From positions 930,001-994,000 of the forward strand of contig CAVOQQ010000008.1 in NCBI GenBank assembly GCA_963698395.1: a DNA stretch of 64,000 nt, given 5' to 3'. Positions 1 to 9,328 of the stretch are shown piece after piece. The stretch is from JBBQUN01 sp963698395 (GTDB lineage Bacteria > Actinomycetota > Acidimicrobiia > Acidimicrobiales > SZUA-35). A program made the translations under genes and the position numbers. Under the pieces are notes generated by a model that was given only the letters and a program-made list of their open reading frames with translations, was not told the DNA's origin and ran no database searches. How positions within the stretch are numbered: the first letter of the stretch is position 1; each line of letters opens with the position of its first letter.

Positions 1-2
1 AC

Positions 3-959
3 ACCAACCTCATGTTCGCCAGTCACCACTGGCCACGTTGGGGTGCCACCGACACCGATGGCTTCCTCCGCAAGCAGCGAGACCTCTATCGGTGGATCCA
101 CGATCAGACCATGCGGCGGGCGAACCGAGGGATGACGCCACTCGAGATCGCCGAGGAATTGGCACTGCCGGGTGTCTTCCTCGCCCAGGGGCACACTCGT
201 GGCTATTACGGATCGCTGGTGCACAACGTCAAGGCGGTGTACCAGCGCTACCTGAGCTGGTACGACGGCAACCCCACCCATCTGTGGCAGCATCCACCCA
301 CCGAGGTCGGGAGGCGCTACGTCGCTCTGGCGGGCGGCGCCGATGCCTTGCTGGCCCACGCTCGGCAGGCGTTCGACGAGGGTGACTACCGATGGGTCGT
401 CGAGCTCGTCAACCACCTCGTCTTCGCCGATCCGACCAATGCCGAAGCGAGGGAACTCCAGGCCGACGCGTTCGAGCAACTCGGCTACCAATCGGAGTCG
501 GCAACATGGCGGAACGCCTATCTGACCGGAGCCCAGGAGCTGCGCCAGGGTCCGCCATCGTCGCGCCCGATGATGCGGCGAGGGCTGGTCGAGGCATTGA
601 CGGTCGATCTGATGTTCGACGCCATCGCGATCCGACTCCAGGACGAACTCGTCGACGGTGAGCAGGTCGAGATCAACTGGACCTTCCGCGACGGTGGCCC
701 GGGTGGCGCCGAGCAGGAGTGGGTGCTCGGACTCGAGAACCGGGCGCTTCACTACGCCGGCGGACGCCACAGCCCTGACGCATCGGTCACCGTGACCACC
801 ACCAAGGCCGTGATGGCCGGGATCATGGGTGGCGAAACGGCGTTCGTCGACGCCATCGCCTCCGGCGAGGTCGCGATCGATGGCGATCCGGCGGCGCTGC
901 TCCTGGTGTTCGGCAACCTCGAGGTCTTCCAATCCGGCTTCGCGATCGTCGAGCCCTGA
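3..959 (+). CDS. Alkyl sulfatase-type MBL hydrolase, C-terminal part (5' end outside window)
   Basis: The frame is open to the window edge (reads T-N-L-M-F-A-S-H-H-W), so the ATG at 12 is internal and the N-terminal metallo-beta-lactamase half lies upstream. What remains has the two C-terminal domains of the SdsA1/BDS1 alkylsulfatase family. The dimerisation domain (about residues 1-165) carries the conserved GYYGSLVHNVKAVYQRYL and WYDGNPTHLW motifs. An SCP2-like domain (about 190-315), which holds the hydrophobic tail of the substrate, follows. Full-length relatives are about 650 residues, so roughly half is present. In the family the enzyme hydrolyses primary or secondary alkyl sulfates to alcohol and sulfate; whether this one does cannot be judged without the metal site. 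A shorter relative sits at 6891-8220 on the other strand. Confidence 0.88.
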   Translation, partial: TNLMFASHHWPRWGATDTDGFLRKQRDLYRWIHDQTMRRANRGMTPLEIAEELALPGVFLAQGHTRGYYGSLVHNVKAVYQRYLSWYDGNPTHLWQHPPTEVGRRYVALAGGADALLAHARQAFDEGDYRWVVELVNHLVFADPTNAEARELQADAFEQLGYQSESATWRNAYLTGAQELRQGPPSSRPMMRRGLVEALTVDLMFDAIAIRLQDELVDGEQVEINWTFRDGGPGGAEQEWVLGLENRALHYAGGRHSPDASVTVTTTKAVMAGIMGGETAFVDAIASGEVAIDGDPAALLLVFGNLEVFQSGFAIVEP

Positions 960-991
960 CGCCGCCGCTTGTTAGGGGTCCTTGACAGAGC

Positions 992-1027
992 TTGTCAGGT
1001 GGCGGGTATGGCAGTATCATCCCCGAC
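992..1027 (+). promoter_or_regulatory. Predicted promoter of the feo operon, leaderless
   Basis: TTGTCA at 992-997, a 17-bp spacer and TATCAT at 1015-1020 form a good -35/-10 pair. The -10 box ends 7 nt before the GTG start of feoA, so the transcript probably begins at the start codon. A TGACA/TGTCA inverted repeat (983-987 and 993-997, 5-nt spacer) overlaps the -35 box and is a possible operator. The match to an IdeR/DtxR iron box is poor (about half the positions), so the regulator is unknown. Confidence 0.5.
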
Positions 1028-1279
1028 GTGCTGGCCAAGAGCATCCCCCTCTGCGATCTGCCCCTCGGCGTGGCAGCCCATGTGCAATCGGTGGTGGCAC
1101 CCCCCGCCATGCAGCGGCGCCTCGCCGAACTCGGGATCCGCTCGGGTGTTGCCCTGTCCTGCACGCAACGTTGTGCGGGCGGCGGACGGATCGTGTCGAT
1201 CGGGCACGCCCGGCTGGCGCTCGATCGGGCGGCTCTGCAGGCGGTCGTGGTCGACCTCACCCCCGGAACCGGCGTCTGA
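1028..1279 (+). CDS. feoA: FeoA, small SH3-like ferrous iron transport protein
   Basis: An 83-residue SH3-like FeoA domain protein, cytoplasmic, thought to bind and modulate the FeoB G-domain. Typical features are the opening S-I-P-L-C-D-L-P-L-G, the central RRLAELGIRSG, and the beta-rich C-terminus with IVSIGHARLALDR. The GTG at 1028 is chosen because it gives the usual family N-terminus and lies exactly one leaderless distance after a TATCAT -10 box; upstream in-frame codons add an unconserved stretch. Its TGA overlaps the ATG of feoB (TGATG), implying translational coupling. Confidence 0.88.
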   Translation: MLAKSIPLCDLPLGVAAHVQSVVAPPAMQRRLAELGIRSGVALSCTQRCAGGGRIVSIGHARLALDRAALQAVVVDLTPGTGV

Positions 1280-3219
1280 TGGCGGTCGTTCCCGGGCTCG
1301 GCGCCGCGTGTCATCAGGTGGGTGATGGACCGCTCGTCGATGGCACGGCCGTCGTCGCCCTCGTCGGCAATCCCAATGTCGGCAAGTCCAGTGTCTTCAA
1401 CGGTCTCACCGGGGCGAAGCGCTCCATCGGCAATTGGCCCGGTACGACCGTCGAGGTCGGCCGGGCCACACTGGAACGCAACGGTCGCCTGGTCTCCCTG
1501 CTCGACTTGCCCGGTGCGTACAGCCTCGATGCTGCGTCACCCGACGAGGAGCTGACACGCGACCTCGTGGTCGGTCGGAACCCCGACGAGCTTCCCGACC
1601 TGGTCGTCGTGGTGGTCGACGCACCGAACCTCAGCCGGAGCCTCTACCTGTTGTCGCAACTGCGCGAGCAGCCGGTTCGTGTCGTGGTGGCTCTCTCCAT
1701 GGTCGACCTCGCCGATCGGGCGGGCATTCTCGTCGATCAGGGTGCCCTGGCCGAAGCCACCGGTGTCACCGTCGTGCCGGTCGATGCCCGCCGCCGACGC
1801 GGGCTCGACCTCCTGACCGACGCCATCTTCGACGAGCTGGAACGACCCGTTCCCGAGCCGCGGATCGGTCACGGCACCGGCTCCACCGATCTGGACCGGC
1901 TCGACGAACGATTCGCCTGGGTGGCCGGTGTGCTCGCCGCGACCTCCGAAGCCGGCGCAACGGCGTCGACCAGCGCAACGGAACGGATCGATCGAGTCGC
2001 CCTGGCACCGGTCGTCGGCCCCCTGCTGTTCCTCGCCGTCATGTGGGCGGTGTTCCAGCTGACCACCACAGTGGCCGCTCCGATGCAAGACCTCCTCGAT
2101 CGGCTCGTCTCGGGGCCGGTGTCGTCGGCGGTTCGCTCGACGCTGGGCGTGCTCGGCTTGGGCGATGGGGCGATCGAAGGGTTCGTCGTCGATGGCCTGG
2201 TCGCCGGGGTCGGCATGTTGCTCACGTTCGTCCCGGTCATGGGCATGATGTTCATCTGTCTCGCGATCCTCGAGAACTCGGGCTATCTGGCTCGCGGCGC
2301 CGTGGTGACCGACCGCCTGATGCGGACGATCGGCTTGCCCGGTCGAGCCTTCTTGCCGCTCGTCGTCGGATTCGGGTGCAACGTTCCCGCCATCAGCGCG
2401 GCGCGGGTGCTGCCCGACGCGAGGCAGCGCCTGCTGGTCGCACTCGTGGTTCCGTACACCTCGTGCAGTGCCCGGCTGTCGGTCTACGTGCTCGTGGCCA
2501 CCACCTTCTTCGGTTCCGCCGCCGGCTCGGTCGTGTTTGCGATGTACGTGATCTCGATCCTCTTCGTCGTGGGTGTGGGGTTGGCGTTGAAGGCCACGGC
2601 CATTCGAGCGCTGCCCGATGATCCGCTGTTCATCGACCTTCCCCGCTACCAGCTGCCGCTTCCCGGCATGGTCACGGCGCTCACCTGGGTCCGTGTCAAG
2701 GGGTTCCTGCAGACGGCCGGCGGCATCATCGTTGCCACCGTGGCCGCGGTCTGGTTGCTCAGCGCCATCCCGGTGCGGAACGGCTCGTTTGCCGATGTCG
2801 GCACCCGCGACAGCCTCTACGGCGAGGTCTCGGCATTCATCGCTCCGGTGTTTGCACCCGCCGGCTTCGACGACTGGCACACCTCGTCGGCCCTCATCAC
2901 GGGGTTCGTCGCCAAAGAGGCGGTCATCTCGACCTGGGCCCAGAGCTACCAGACCGCCGAACCGACTGCCGACAACGAGCCCGGCCGTCTCGGGCCGATG
3001 CTGAAGGCCGATTTCGAACGCACCTCGGGGGGTCACACGGCCGCTGCCGTGATGGCGTTCCTCGTCTTCCTGCTCGCCTACACCCCCTGTGTGGCAACGC
3101 TGGCCGCGCAGAAACGCGAGATCGGCACGAGGTGGACGCTCGCCTCGGTGGCCATCAACCTGAGCACCGCCTGGGTGGCCGCCGTGGTCGTCTTCCAGAT
3201 CGGTCGGCTGATCTCATGA
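1279..3219 (+). CDS. feoB: FeoB, GTP-dependent ferrous iron permease
   Basis: A 646-residue inner-membrane Fe(II) transporter. The N-terminal G-domain shows G1 GNPNVGKSS (residues 30-38), G2 around T56 and G3 DLPG (76-79). The expected G4 Asn is replaced: ALSMVD (138-143) instead of NxxD, which may weaken guanine specificity. The C-terminal membrane domain has both Gate motifs, GFGCNVPAI and YTSCSARLSVY, with the cysteines proposed to line the iron path. The ATG at 1279 overlaps the feoA stop; longer in-frame extensions run through feoA and are rejected. feoC-like follows with a 4-nt overlap (ATGA), so the three genes form one coupled operon. Length is slightly short of E. coli FeoB (773) but normal for actinobacterial forms. 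Confidence 0.95.
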   Translation: MAVVPGLGAACHQVGDGPLVDGTAVVALVGNPNVGKSSVFNGLTGAKRSIGNWPGTTVEVGRATLERNGRLVSLLDLPGAYSLDAASPDEELTRDLVVGRNPDELPDLVVVVVDAPNLSRSLYLLSQLREQPVRVVVALSMVDLADRAGILVDQGALAEATGVTVVPVDARRRRGLDLLTDAIFDELERPVPEPRIGHGTGSTDLDRLDERFAWVAGVLAATSEAGATASTSATERIDRVALAPVVGPLLFLAVMWAVFQLTTTVAAPMQDLLDRLVSGPVSSAVRSTLGVLGLGDGAIEGFVVDGLVAGVGMLLTFVPVMGMMFICLAILENSGYLARGAVVTDRLMRTIGLPGRAFLPLVVGFGCNVPAISAARVLPDARQRLLVALVVPYTSCSARLSVYVLVATTFFGSAAGSVVFAMYVISILFVVGVGLALKATAIRALPDDPLFIDLPRYQLPLPGMVTALTWVRVKGFLQTAGGIIVATVAAVWLLSAIPVRNGSFADVGTRDSLYGEVSAFIAPVFAPAGFDDWHTSSALITGFVAKEAVISTWAQSYQTAEPTADNEPGRLGPMLKADFERTSGGHTAAAVMAFLVFLLAYTPCVATLAAQKREIGTRWTLASVAINLSTAWVAAVVVFQIGRLIS

Positions 3220-3494
3220 CCGGACCTGCCACGCTCGTGAAGACCTCGATCGCCGCTGGGGCCACGAACACCGATGCCATCGTGCGCAAGACCGGCCTGC
3301 CCGAACCGATGGTCCGCCTGATCGTCGACGAACTGCAGCGCCTCGGGGAACTCGTCGTCGACCACATCGGCTACGGATGTCCTACCGGAACCTGCGGCAG
3401 CTGTGCGAGCGAGTCGGCCTGCGGCCATTCCGAATCGACCGACACGAAGCCGTCGGTTCCCGTCGTCATCGGTGAGCGTCGGTCGACCGACTGA
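3216..3494 (+). CDS. FeoC-like winged-helix protein with four-cysteine cluster
   Basis: A 92-residue protein starting at an ATGA overlap with feoB. Residues 1-50 look like a small winged helix (SIAAGATNTDAIVRKTGLPE then VRLIVDELQRLGELV). This is followed by four cysteines at 55, 60, 63 and 69 (C-x4-C-x2-C-x5-C) and a polar tail. FeoC proteins of enterobacteria combine the same fold with a 4-Cys Fe-S site that senses iron or oxygen and controls FeoB stability or activity. The position directly after feoAB supports that role here. Spacing and sequence differ enough from E. coli FeoC that the name is an inference from fold, cysteines and context. Confidence 0.72.
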   Translation: MTGPATLVKTSIAAGATNTDAIVRKTGLPEPMVRLIVDELQRLGELVVDHIGYGCPTGTCGSCASESACGHSESTDTKPSVPVVIGERRSTD

Positions 3495-3558
3495 CCGGGA
3501 ATCAGATCGGCCGGCCCCAAAGAGGACAATCGGCACCATTCGCGGCACACTCGGTGCC

Positions 3559-5074
3559 GTGCTCCGCCGCGCCGACTTCCCACGACCCCAGCTCGGCGAC
3601 CTGATCGCCGGTCTGAGTGTGGTGTTGGCGCTGGTTCCCCAGGGGCTCGCCTACGCCGAGCTCGCCGGGATGCCCGGCCACATCGGTCTGCTGGCCGGCA
3701 CGGTGCCCGCCATGCTCGCGGCCTTCTTCGTGTCCTCGCCCTACCTCCAGACCGGCCCGACGGCACTCACCTCACTGCTCGTCGCCGGCGCGCTGGCGCC
3801 CTTGGCGGTGGCCCAGAGCGACGAGTATGTCGTGCTCGGCGCTCTTCTCGCCCTCATGGTCGGCGTCGCACGAGTGGCGTTCGGCGCCCTTCGCCTGGGG
3901 ATTGCTGCGTATTTCGTGAGTCAGCCGGTGCTCACCGGGGTCACGTCCGGCGCTGCGCTGTTGATCATGGGATCACAGCTGCCGACCGCAGTGGGCTATG
4001 TCAGTCCTTCCGACCGAGTCCTCGGTCGGGCCTTGGAGACCGCATCCCACCCCGGGGACTGGAACCTCGCGTCGCTCGCCCTGGCCGTCGTCACGTTCGT
4101 GCTGATCGTGACGCTCCGGAAGGTGCATCAGCTGTTTCCGAGCGTCCTGGTGGGAGTGGCGGTGTCGTGGGCCATCGCCTCGATCTTCGACCTCGACGTC
4201 GCAACGGTCGGAAGCATCCCCGCAGGTGGGATCTCGTTCGTGACGGATCTGCCGTTCGGCTCGGCAGGGTCGCTGCTGGTGCCTGCGCTCGTGATTGCGT
4301 TGATCGGCTTTGCCGAACCGTCGTCCATCGCCCGGACCTACGCCGCGGCCGAGCGTCAACGCTGGAGCGCCAACACCGAGTTCATCAGTCAGGGTGTCGC
4401 CAACCTGGCCGCCGGCGCCATCGGCTCGTATCCGGTCGGAGGATCCTTCGGGCGGTCGTCGCTCAACTACCGGGCCGGAGCAACCACTCGGTGGTCCGGT
4501 TTCGTCACCGGTACGGCCATGCTCGTGCTGTTGCCGTTCTCGAGTGTGCTGGCTTCCATGCCCAAACCGGCGCTCGCCGCCGTCGTGATCAGCTCGGTCA
4601 TGAGCCTGTTCCGTCTCGATCGCATCTCGGCCATGTGGTCGTGGAGTCGACCCCAGACTGTTGGCGGCCGCCCTCACCCTCGTGGCCACGCTCCTCTTCG
4701 ATCCCCGCATCGAGCGCGGGATCCTGCTCGGCGTCGCCCTTTCGGTCGGGGTGCATCTCTGGCGTGAACTCCAGGTCTACATCGACGTGGAACGAGAGGG
4801 CGACCATCTCCGGATCGTTCCGCACGGGGTGCTCTGGTTCGGATCGATCAACCGCATCAGCGAGAAGATCCTCGCCGTCATCGCCGATCATCCCGATGTG
4901 ACCGACGTCGAGATCGTGCTCGGCGGCATCGGACGCCTCGACCTCACCGCCGCCTTCGAACTGGCCGAGCTGGCCTCGGACGCTCGAGCTCGACCTGACC
5001 TCGATCTTCGTTTCAGCGGGGTTCCGCCCCATGCCGAGCGCTTGTTTTCTCGGGTGATCGACAGCAGCGACTAG
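3559..5074 (+). CDS. SulP-family anion transporter with STAS-like tail (frameshifted)
   Basis: The first part (3559 to about 4657) is a SulP membrane domain with the family signature LAYAELAGMPGHIGLLAGTVPA and many transmembrane helices. The reading frame then moves by one base: the protein continues in the next frame as LLAAALTLVATLLFDPRIERG and ends with a STAS-like domain (VTDVEIVLGGIGRLDLTAAFELAEL). Dropping base A4657 joins both parts, and the joined length is 3n+1, so one inserted base explains the break. SulP proteins carry sulfate, bicarbonate, dicarboxylates or other anions; the substrate cannot be read from sequence. The start is uncertain: GTG 3559 is chosen, while an AGAGGA at 3521 would suit an unusual ATT at 3538. 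Confidence 0.8.
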
Positions 5075-5084
5075 CCTCCGCGGC

Positions 5085-6125
5085 ATGCCTGATCTCACCC
5101 CAGCCGCCCTCCACGAACTCGTCGTCCGCACCTGCGCTGCGCTCGGCAGCGAACCACGCGAGGCGGCGCTCGTCGCCGACCAACTCGTTGGTGCGAACCT
5201 GGCCGGTCACGACTCGCACGGTGTCGGCATGCTCCCCGCCTACGTCACTCATGCCCTCACCGGCGAGCTGCGCATCAACCAGCATGTCGCCGTGCTGAAC
5301 GACACCGGCCCGCTCGTCGCTCTCGATGGTGCCGCCGGGTTCGGGCAGGTCATGGGGTTCGAAGCCATGGAGGTCGCCATCGAACGAGCGAAGCAGTACG
5401 GCGTTGCGCTCGTCGGGCTCCGCAACTCGTTCCACATCGGGCGCATCGGGCACTGGGCCGAGCAGTGTTCGGCTGCCGGGCTGGTTTCGGTGCACCTGGT
5501 CAACGTGGCCGGTCACGGGCCGGCGGTCGCGCCCTTCGGCAGTGCCTCGGCTCTGCTCGGTACGAACCCGGTGTGCATCGGGGTCCCGGGCCGGGACGGA
5601 CGCCCGGCGGCCTTGCTCGACATGGCCACCAGCTCGATCGCGCTCGGCAAGGCCAGGGTGGCACTGAACAAGGGGGAACGAGTGCCGCCCGGCACGATCG
5701 TCGACGCCGACGGCCATCTCAGCGACGACCCGAGCCACGTGATCGGCGACCACCGTGATGGCGCGCTCGTCGCCATGGGAGAACACAAGGGATCGGGGTT
5801 GGCCATCATGTGCGAGCTCGTCGGCGCGGCACTCCTCGGTGGGCTGACCATGCGCGAACAGGACGGACCGAGCCGGATCTACAACTCGATGGTCACGATT
5901 GCCATCGATCCCGATGCCGCCGGTGGAGCCGAGCATCTCCTGGCCGAGACCGAGGCGACCCTCGCGTGGCTCCGCTCGGGACGGCCCCGAGCCGGTGTCG
6001 AAGAGGTCTTGATGCCCGGCGAACCCGAAGAACGGGCCCGACTGGCCCGGGCCGAGTCGATCGCGGTCGACGATGCGACGCTCGACCAGCTCAACGCCGC
6101 CATGGCCGCAGCCGGGGTCAGTTGA
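5085..6125 (+). CDS. Malate/L-lactate dehydrogenase family (Ldh_2) oxidoreductase
   Basis: A 346-residue NAD(P)-dependent 2-hydroxyacid dehydrogenase of the Ldh_2 fold (malate, L-sulfolactate, ureidoglycolate and delta-1-piperideine/pyrroline-2-carboxylate reductase relatives). Family marks include the catalytic region GANLAGHDSHGVGMLP near residue 45, the NSFHIGRIGHWAEQC segment (about 110-124), the APFGSASALLGTNP cofactor-binding loop and DMATSS. The late motif GEHKGSGLAIMCELVGAALLGG is also typical. Sequence does not separate the possible substrates. The gene follows the SulP gene by 10 bp, and its last 8 bp overlap the end of the convergent SirB1-like gene. Confidence 0.85.
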   Translation: MPDLTPAALHELVVRTCAALGSEPREAALVADQLVGANLAGHDSHGVGMLPAYVTHALTGELRINQHVAVLNDTGPLVALDGAAGFGQVMGFEAMEVAIERAKQYGVALVGLRNSFHIGRIGHWAEQCSAAGLVSVHLVNVAGHGPAVAPFGSASALLGTNPVCIGVPGRDGRPAALLDMATSSIALGKARVALNKGERVPPGTIVDADGHLSDDPSHVIGDHRDGALVAMGEHKGSGLAIMCELVGAALLGGLTMREQDGPSRIYNSMVTIAIDPDAAGGAEHLLAETEATLAWLRSGRPRAGVEEVLMPGEPEERARLARAESIAVDDATLDQLNAAMAAAGVS

Positions 6126-6894
6126 AATTCGCCCGTAGTCGATCGGCCGCAGCAACGTACTGTTGGCGCCGGCCGGGGTCGAGTTCGACGAGCGCCTCGA
6201 GCTGCTCGATCGCCGCGCCGAAGTGGCCGCGGCTGGCGAACAGCTGAGCGAATTCGAGTCTGGCTGCCGGTGGCACATCGGGCAGCTCGATCTGCGCCGC
6301 CACGACGTTCGAGAGCTGGCGGAGGTCGCCGCGGCGGAACTCGATACCGCGAAGATTGTTGAGCATGCGGGTGGCGACCTCGTTGGGTCCGATCGGATCG
6401 AGGTAGTGCATCTCGAACGCCGCGTCGGGAACCAGGCTGGCGAAGAGCGCCTGTACTCCCTCGAGCGTCAGCATCCTGCCGCCCGACATCGGATCGAACC
6501 AGCGGCGGTCGTCGCCCCGGCCCTCGCCGAGCAGGAAATGGGCCGGCATCCCGATCGGCTCGAGCGTGATGCCGCAGCGAGCCCCGAGCTCGATGGCAAT
6601 GATGCTGAGCGAGATCGGAATGCCCAATCGAGTGGCGATGACTCGGTGGAGATACGAGTTGGCCTGGTCGTAGTAGTCCTCGGTGTTGCCCCGAAAGCCG
6701 AGGTGACCGAACACGTGGGTCATGAGTTCCTCGGTCGAGGAGACCGAGTCGTCGACGAGCTCATCGAACGACGCGATGATCTCTTCGGGCGGCGGCGCCG
6801 CCTCGTCGAGCTGGGCGATGTGCGCCGCGACCTCGACCATGGCGACCTCGGCGCCCCGATCGAAGAGCGCAGCGAGGCCCGTTGGGCGGTTCAT
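6118..6894 (-). CDS. SirB1 family protein (transglutaminase-like fold plus TPR)
   Basis: A 258-residue protein of the SirB1/Transglut_core2 family. It has the conserved block with GNTEDYYDQANSYLHRVI and RLGIPISLSIIAIELGARCG, then PIGMPAHFLLGEG and a C-terminal tetratricopeptide-like tail (QLFASRGHFGAAIEQLEALVELDPGR). No enzymatic activity is firmly established for the family and it lacks a clear Cys-His-Asp triad, so a binding or scaffold role is likely. The ATG at 6894 overlaps the TGA of the upstream MBL hydrolase (ATGA), so the two are co-translated. Its own stop lies inside the 3' end of the convergent dehydrogenase. Confidence 0.85.
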   Translation of the reverse strand: MNRPTGLAALFDRGAEVAMVEVAAHIAQLDEAAPPPEEIIASFDELVDDSVSSTEELMTHVFGHLGFRGNTEDYYDQANSYLHRVIATRLGIPISLSIIAIELGARCGITLEPIGMPAHFLLGEGRGDDRRWFDPMSGGRMLTLEGVQALFASLVPDAAFEMHYLDPIGPNEVATRMLNNLRGIEFRRGDLRQLSNVVAAQIELPDVPPAARLEFAQLFASRGHFGAAIEQLEALVELDPGRRQQYVAAADRLRANFN

Positions 6895-8220
6895 TCGCCG
6901 ATGGACAAGACCATCGACAGCGGCGGTGCCTCGCCGGTGACCACGAAGTCCGATTCGGCAGCAGCGCTGCGATAGATGCCCTTCGACATGAGCGACGACT
7001 CGTCGGCTCGGCGCTTGGTGTAGATCGTCGAACGAGCGGCGTGTACCTCGCGGGACTCGGGCTCGGCGGCAGCGGCGAACTCGATGAGCTGACAGGCGAT
7101 TCGATGCTCGCCGGCCTCGGACCGCTCGATGGCTCGGGCGATCAAGGCCGACACGCCGCCGGCCAGCGCCGCGACCTCGAGCCCGATGGCCTGGTCGGAC
7201 GCCGGCTTGAGTCGGGCGGGGTTGCCGTCCCACCAGCCTCCGTAGAGGCGCCAGATGTTGCGGATCACGAACTCCGGCTCGTCGTAGAGCGGGCGGAGGT
7301 AGGGCAGTTCGAGCGTGGCGGCGGGAACCGACACCGAGTTGACGATCTCGTCGAGCACGGCGCCCGCTGTTCATGGCATCGACGACCTCGCTGACGAGGG
7401 TTTCGAGCGTGGAGGCGACCGTGTCGAGGCAGGCCACGATGCGATCACGACCGGCGATCGGGAGCCCGTGGGCGGGCACGAACAGCTCCGGGTTCTTCGC
7501 CGCCATGTCGCGCAGTGATTGGGCCCACTCGAGCGGGTACCGCTGCACCTTCTGGGGATTGCCACAGTTCGGGAAGTTCCAGATGAACTGGTCGCCGGCT
7601 GCGATCATCTTGTGCTCGGGGATCCAGGTCCACGTGTGGTCGTCGGTCTCCCCGAGGCAGTGGTGGAACTCGAGGGCGACACCGCCGATCGTGTCGGACA
7701 TCTGGTCGGTGAAGGTGGTGTCGGGACGCAAGGTGCCGTGCGGCAGGAATCGTTGTGGGCTCTTGCCCTCCTGGGTGGTCACCTTGGGTGCGCCGCCGAA
7801 CTGACGCTGATTGATGATCTTGTTGTAACCGGCCGTCTTCTCGTAGCGATCGAAGCGTGGGGTGACGTTGTCGTGGCCGATGACCCGCGGGACCGGTCGA
7901 CCGTGCTGCTCGGCGTCGGCGGCGAACGAGCGACTGCCACCGACGTGGTCGAGGTGACCGTGGGTGTAGACGATGGAGTGGACCGGTGCATCGCTCCACG
8001 TTCGCAGCGACTCGACCACCGCCGGTCCGGAGGCGGCGCCACTGGTGTCGAACGCCACCAGTCCATCACCGGTGTCGACGACCGCGACATGACTGAACGA
8101 CTCGATGAGCATGACGCCATCGGCCAGTTCGCTGATCTCCTGGGTGATCCGGTTTGGCGGGGTGTCGACGACGCCGGTGTCGATCAGTCGCGCCGAGAGT
8201 GCCAGTGGATGTTCGCTCAT
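6891..8220 (-). CDS. MBL-fold alkyl sulfatase-like hydrolase (frameshifted)
   Basis: Starts at ATG 8220 (M-S-E-H-P-L-A-L). The metallo-beta-lactamase domain has the zinc motif THGHLDHVGG (about residues 81-90) and the later HCLGETDDHTW and GDQFIWNFPNCGNP segments typical of the SdsA1/BDS1 branch. After V-V-D-A-M-N-S-G the frame is lost: it resumes as V-L-D-E-I-V-N-S and continues through a dimerisation-like region with the family motif RLYGGWWDGNPARLKP. One extra G in the run at 7363-7365 would turn the expected S-G-A-V-L-D into the observed break, and the total length is 3n+1. Unlike true alkylsulfatases it stops before an SCP2 domain. It is co-translated with the SirB1-like gene. Confidence 0.78.
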
Positions 8221-8345
8221 CGTGTGAGTCTCGCTGTCGGGATGTCGCCTGTCCAGCAGGACCACAGGGCCAACGGAGGCGTGTTGGAGCGTGCCCCCGA
8301 CCTTGTGCCAGGATGCCGAAGGATCGAAGACAACAGGAGTACGAG

Positions 8346-9294
8346 ATGTCGCAGCAAGGGAACCAAGAACGGTTGTGTGAGGGTCGGGTCGCCATCGTCA
8401 CCGGCGCCGGTCGCGGGATCGGGCGAGAGCATGCGTTGATGCTCGCTCACCATGGGGCGAAGGTCGTGGTGAACGATCTCGGTGGGGAGTTCGACGGCAC
8501 CGGCGCCGATCAGCACGCCGGCTCAGCAGGTGGTCGAGGAGATCACGGCGATGGGCGGCGAAGCGGTGGCCAACGGCGACGACGTCTCCGACTGGGAGGG
8601 TGCCCAGCGGATGGTCAACATGGCCATCGAGAACTTCGGCGAGCTCGACGTGCTCGTCAACAACGCCGGCATCCTGCGAGACCGCATGCTCGTGAACATG
8701 ACCGAGGCCGAATGGGACGCCGTGATCAAGGTGCACCTCAAGGGCACCTTCGCCCCGGCCCGCTGGGCCGGCGCCTACTGGCGGGAGCGGGCCAAGGCCG
8801 GCCAGACCAACGATGCCCGCATCATCAACACCACCTCGGTGTCGGGCATCTACGGCAACCCCGGCCAGACCAACTACGGCGCCGCCAAGATCGGCATCGC
8901 CGGGTTCACGATCATCGCGGCCCAGGAACTCGCCCGCTACGGGGTGACGGTCAATGCCATCTCGCCGGGGGCGCTCACCCGCATGACCGAGCCGCTGCGC
9001 ACCGAGCCGATCACCGACGAGCAGCGAGAGGCCCGCTCACCGATGTGGATCGCGCCGATCTGCACCTGGCTGGCGAGCGCCGAGTCGAAGAACGTCACCG
9101 GGCGTATCTTCCAGGTCGCCGGCGAGGAGATCGCCATCGCCGAGTCGTTCCACAAGGGGCCGAGAGCCACCAACGTCGATGATCCGACCCAGATGCGAGA
9201 CGTCGTCGCCGATCTCATGGCACGGGCGAACCTCAATTCGAACATGCAGGGCGAGTACGCCGAAGGGCCCGGTCGCCCGGGCAAGACCATCTAG
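8346..9294 (+). CDS. Short-chain dehydrogenase/reductase (frameshifted)
   Basis: A classical SDR related to FabG/17-beta-hydroxysteroid dehydrogenase type 4-like proteins of actinobacteria. The N-terminal part holds the NAD(P) motif TGAGRGIGREHALMLAHHG and VVVNDLGG. The frame then shifts at about C8514 and the rest follows: VLVNNAGILRDRML, the catalytic Ser in NTTSVSGIYG, the YGAAK motif and the NAISPGALTRMTE segment. Removing one base gives a normal protein of about 315 residues; the joined length is 3n+1. The start is ATG 8346 with an AGGAG Shine-Dalgarno 6 nt upstream. It is divergent from the MBL hydrolase. Likely role: oxidation or reduction of a hydroxyacyl-CoA or steroid-type substrate. 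Confidence 0.82.
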
Positions 9295-9328
9295 TGCCAT
9301 TCGGAAGCCATCGACTCTCGAGGAACCC

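Noticed and set aside
970..990. IdeR iron box before feoA
   Set aside because: Only about ten of 19 positions match the consensus, so an iron-box call is not supported.
1537..3036. Long open frame antisense to feoB
   Set aside because: High GC makes antisense frames long; it is Arg/His/Gly/Asp-rich, has no recognisable domain, and mirrors the codons of feoB.
4640..4680. Programmed ribosomal frameshift in SulP
   Set aside because: No slippery heptamer or downstream pseudoknot is visible, and several other genes show the same one-base pattern.
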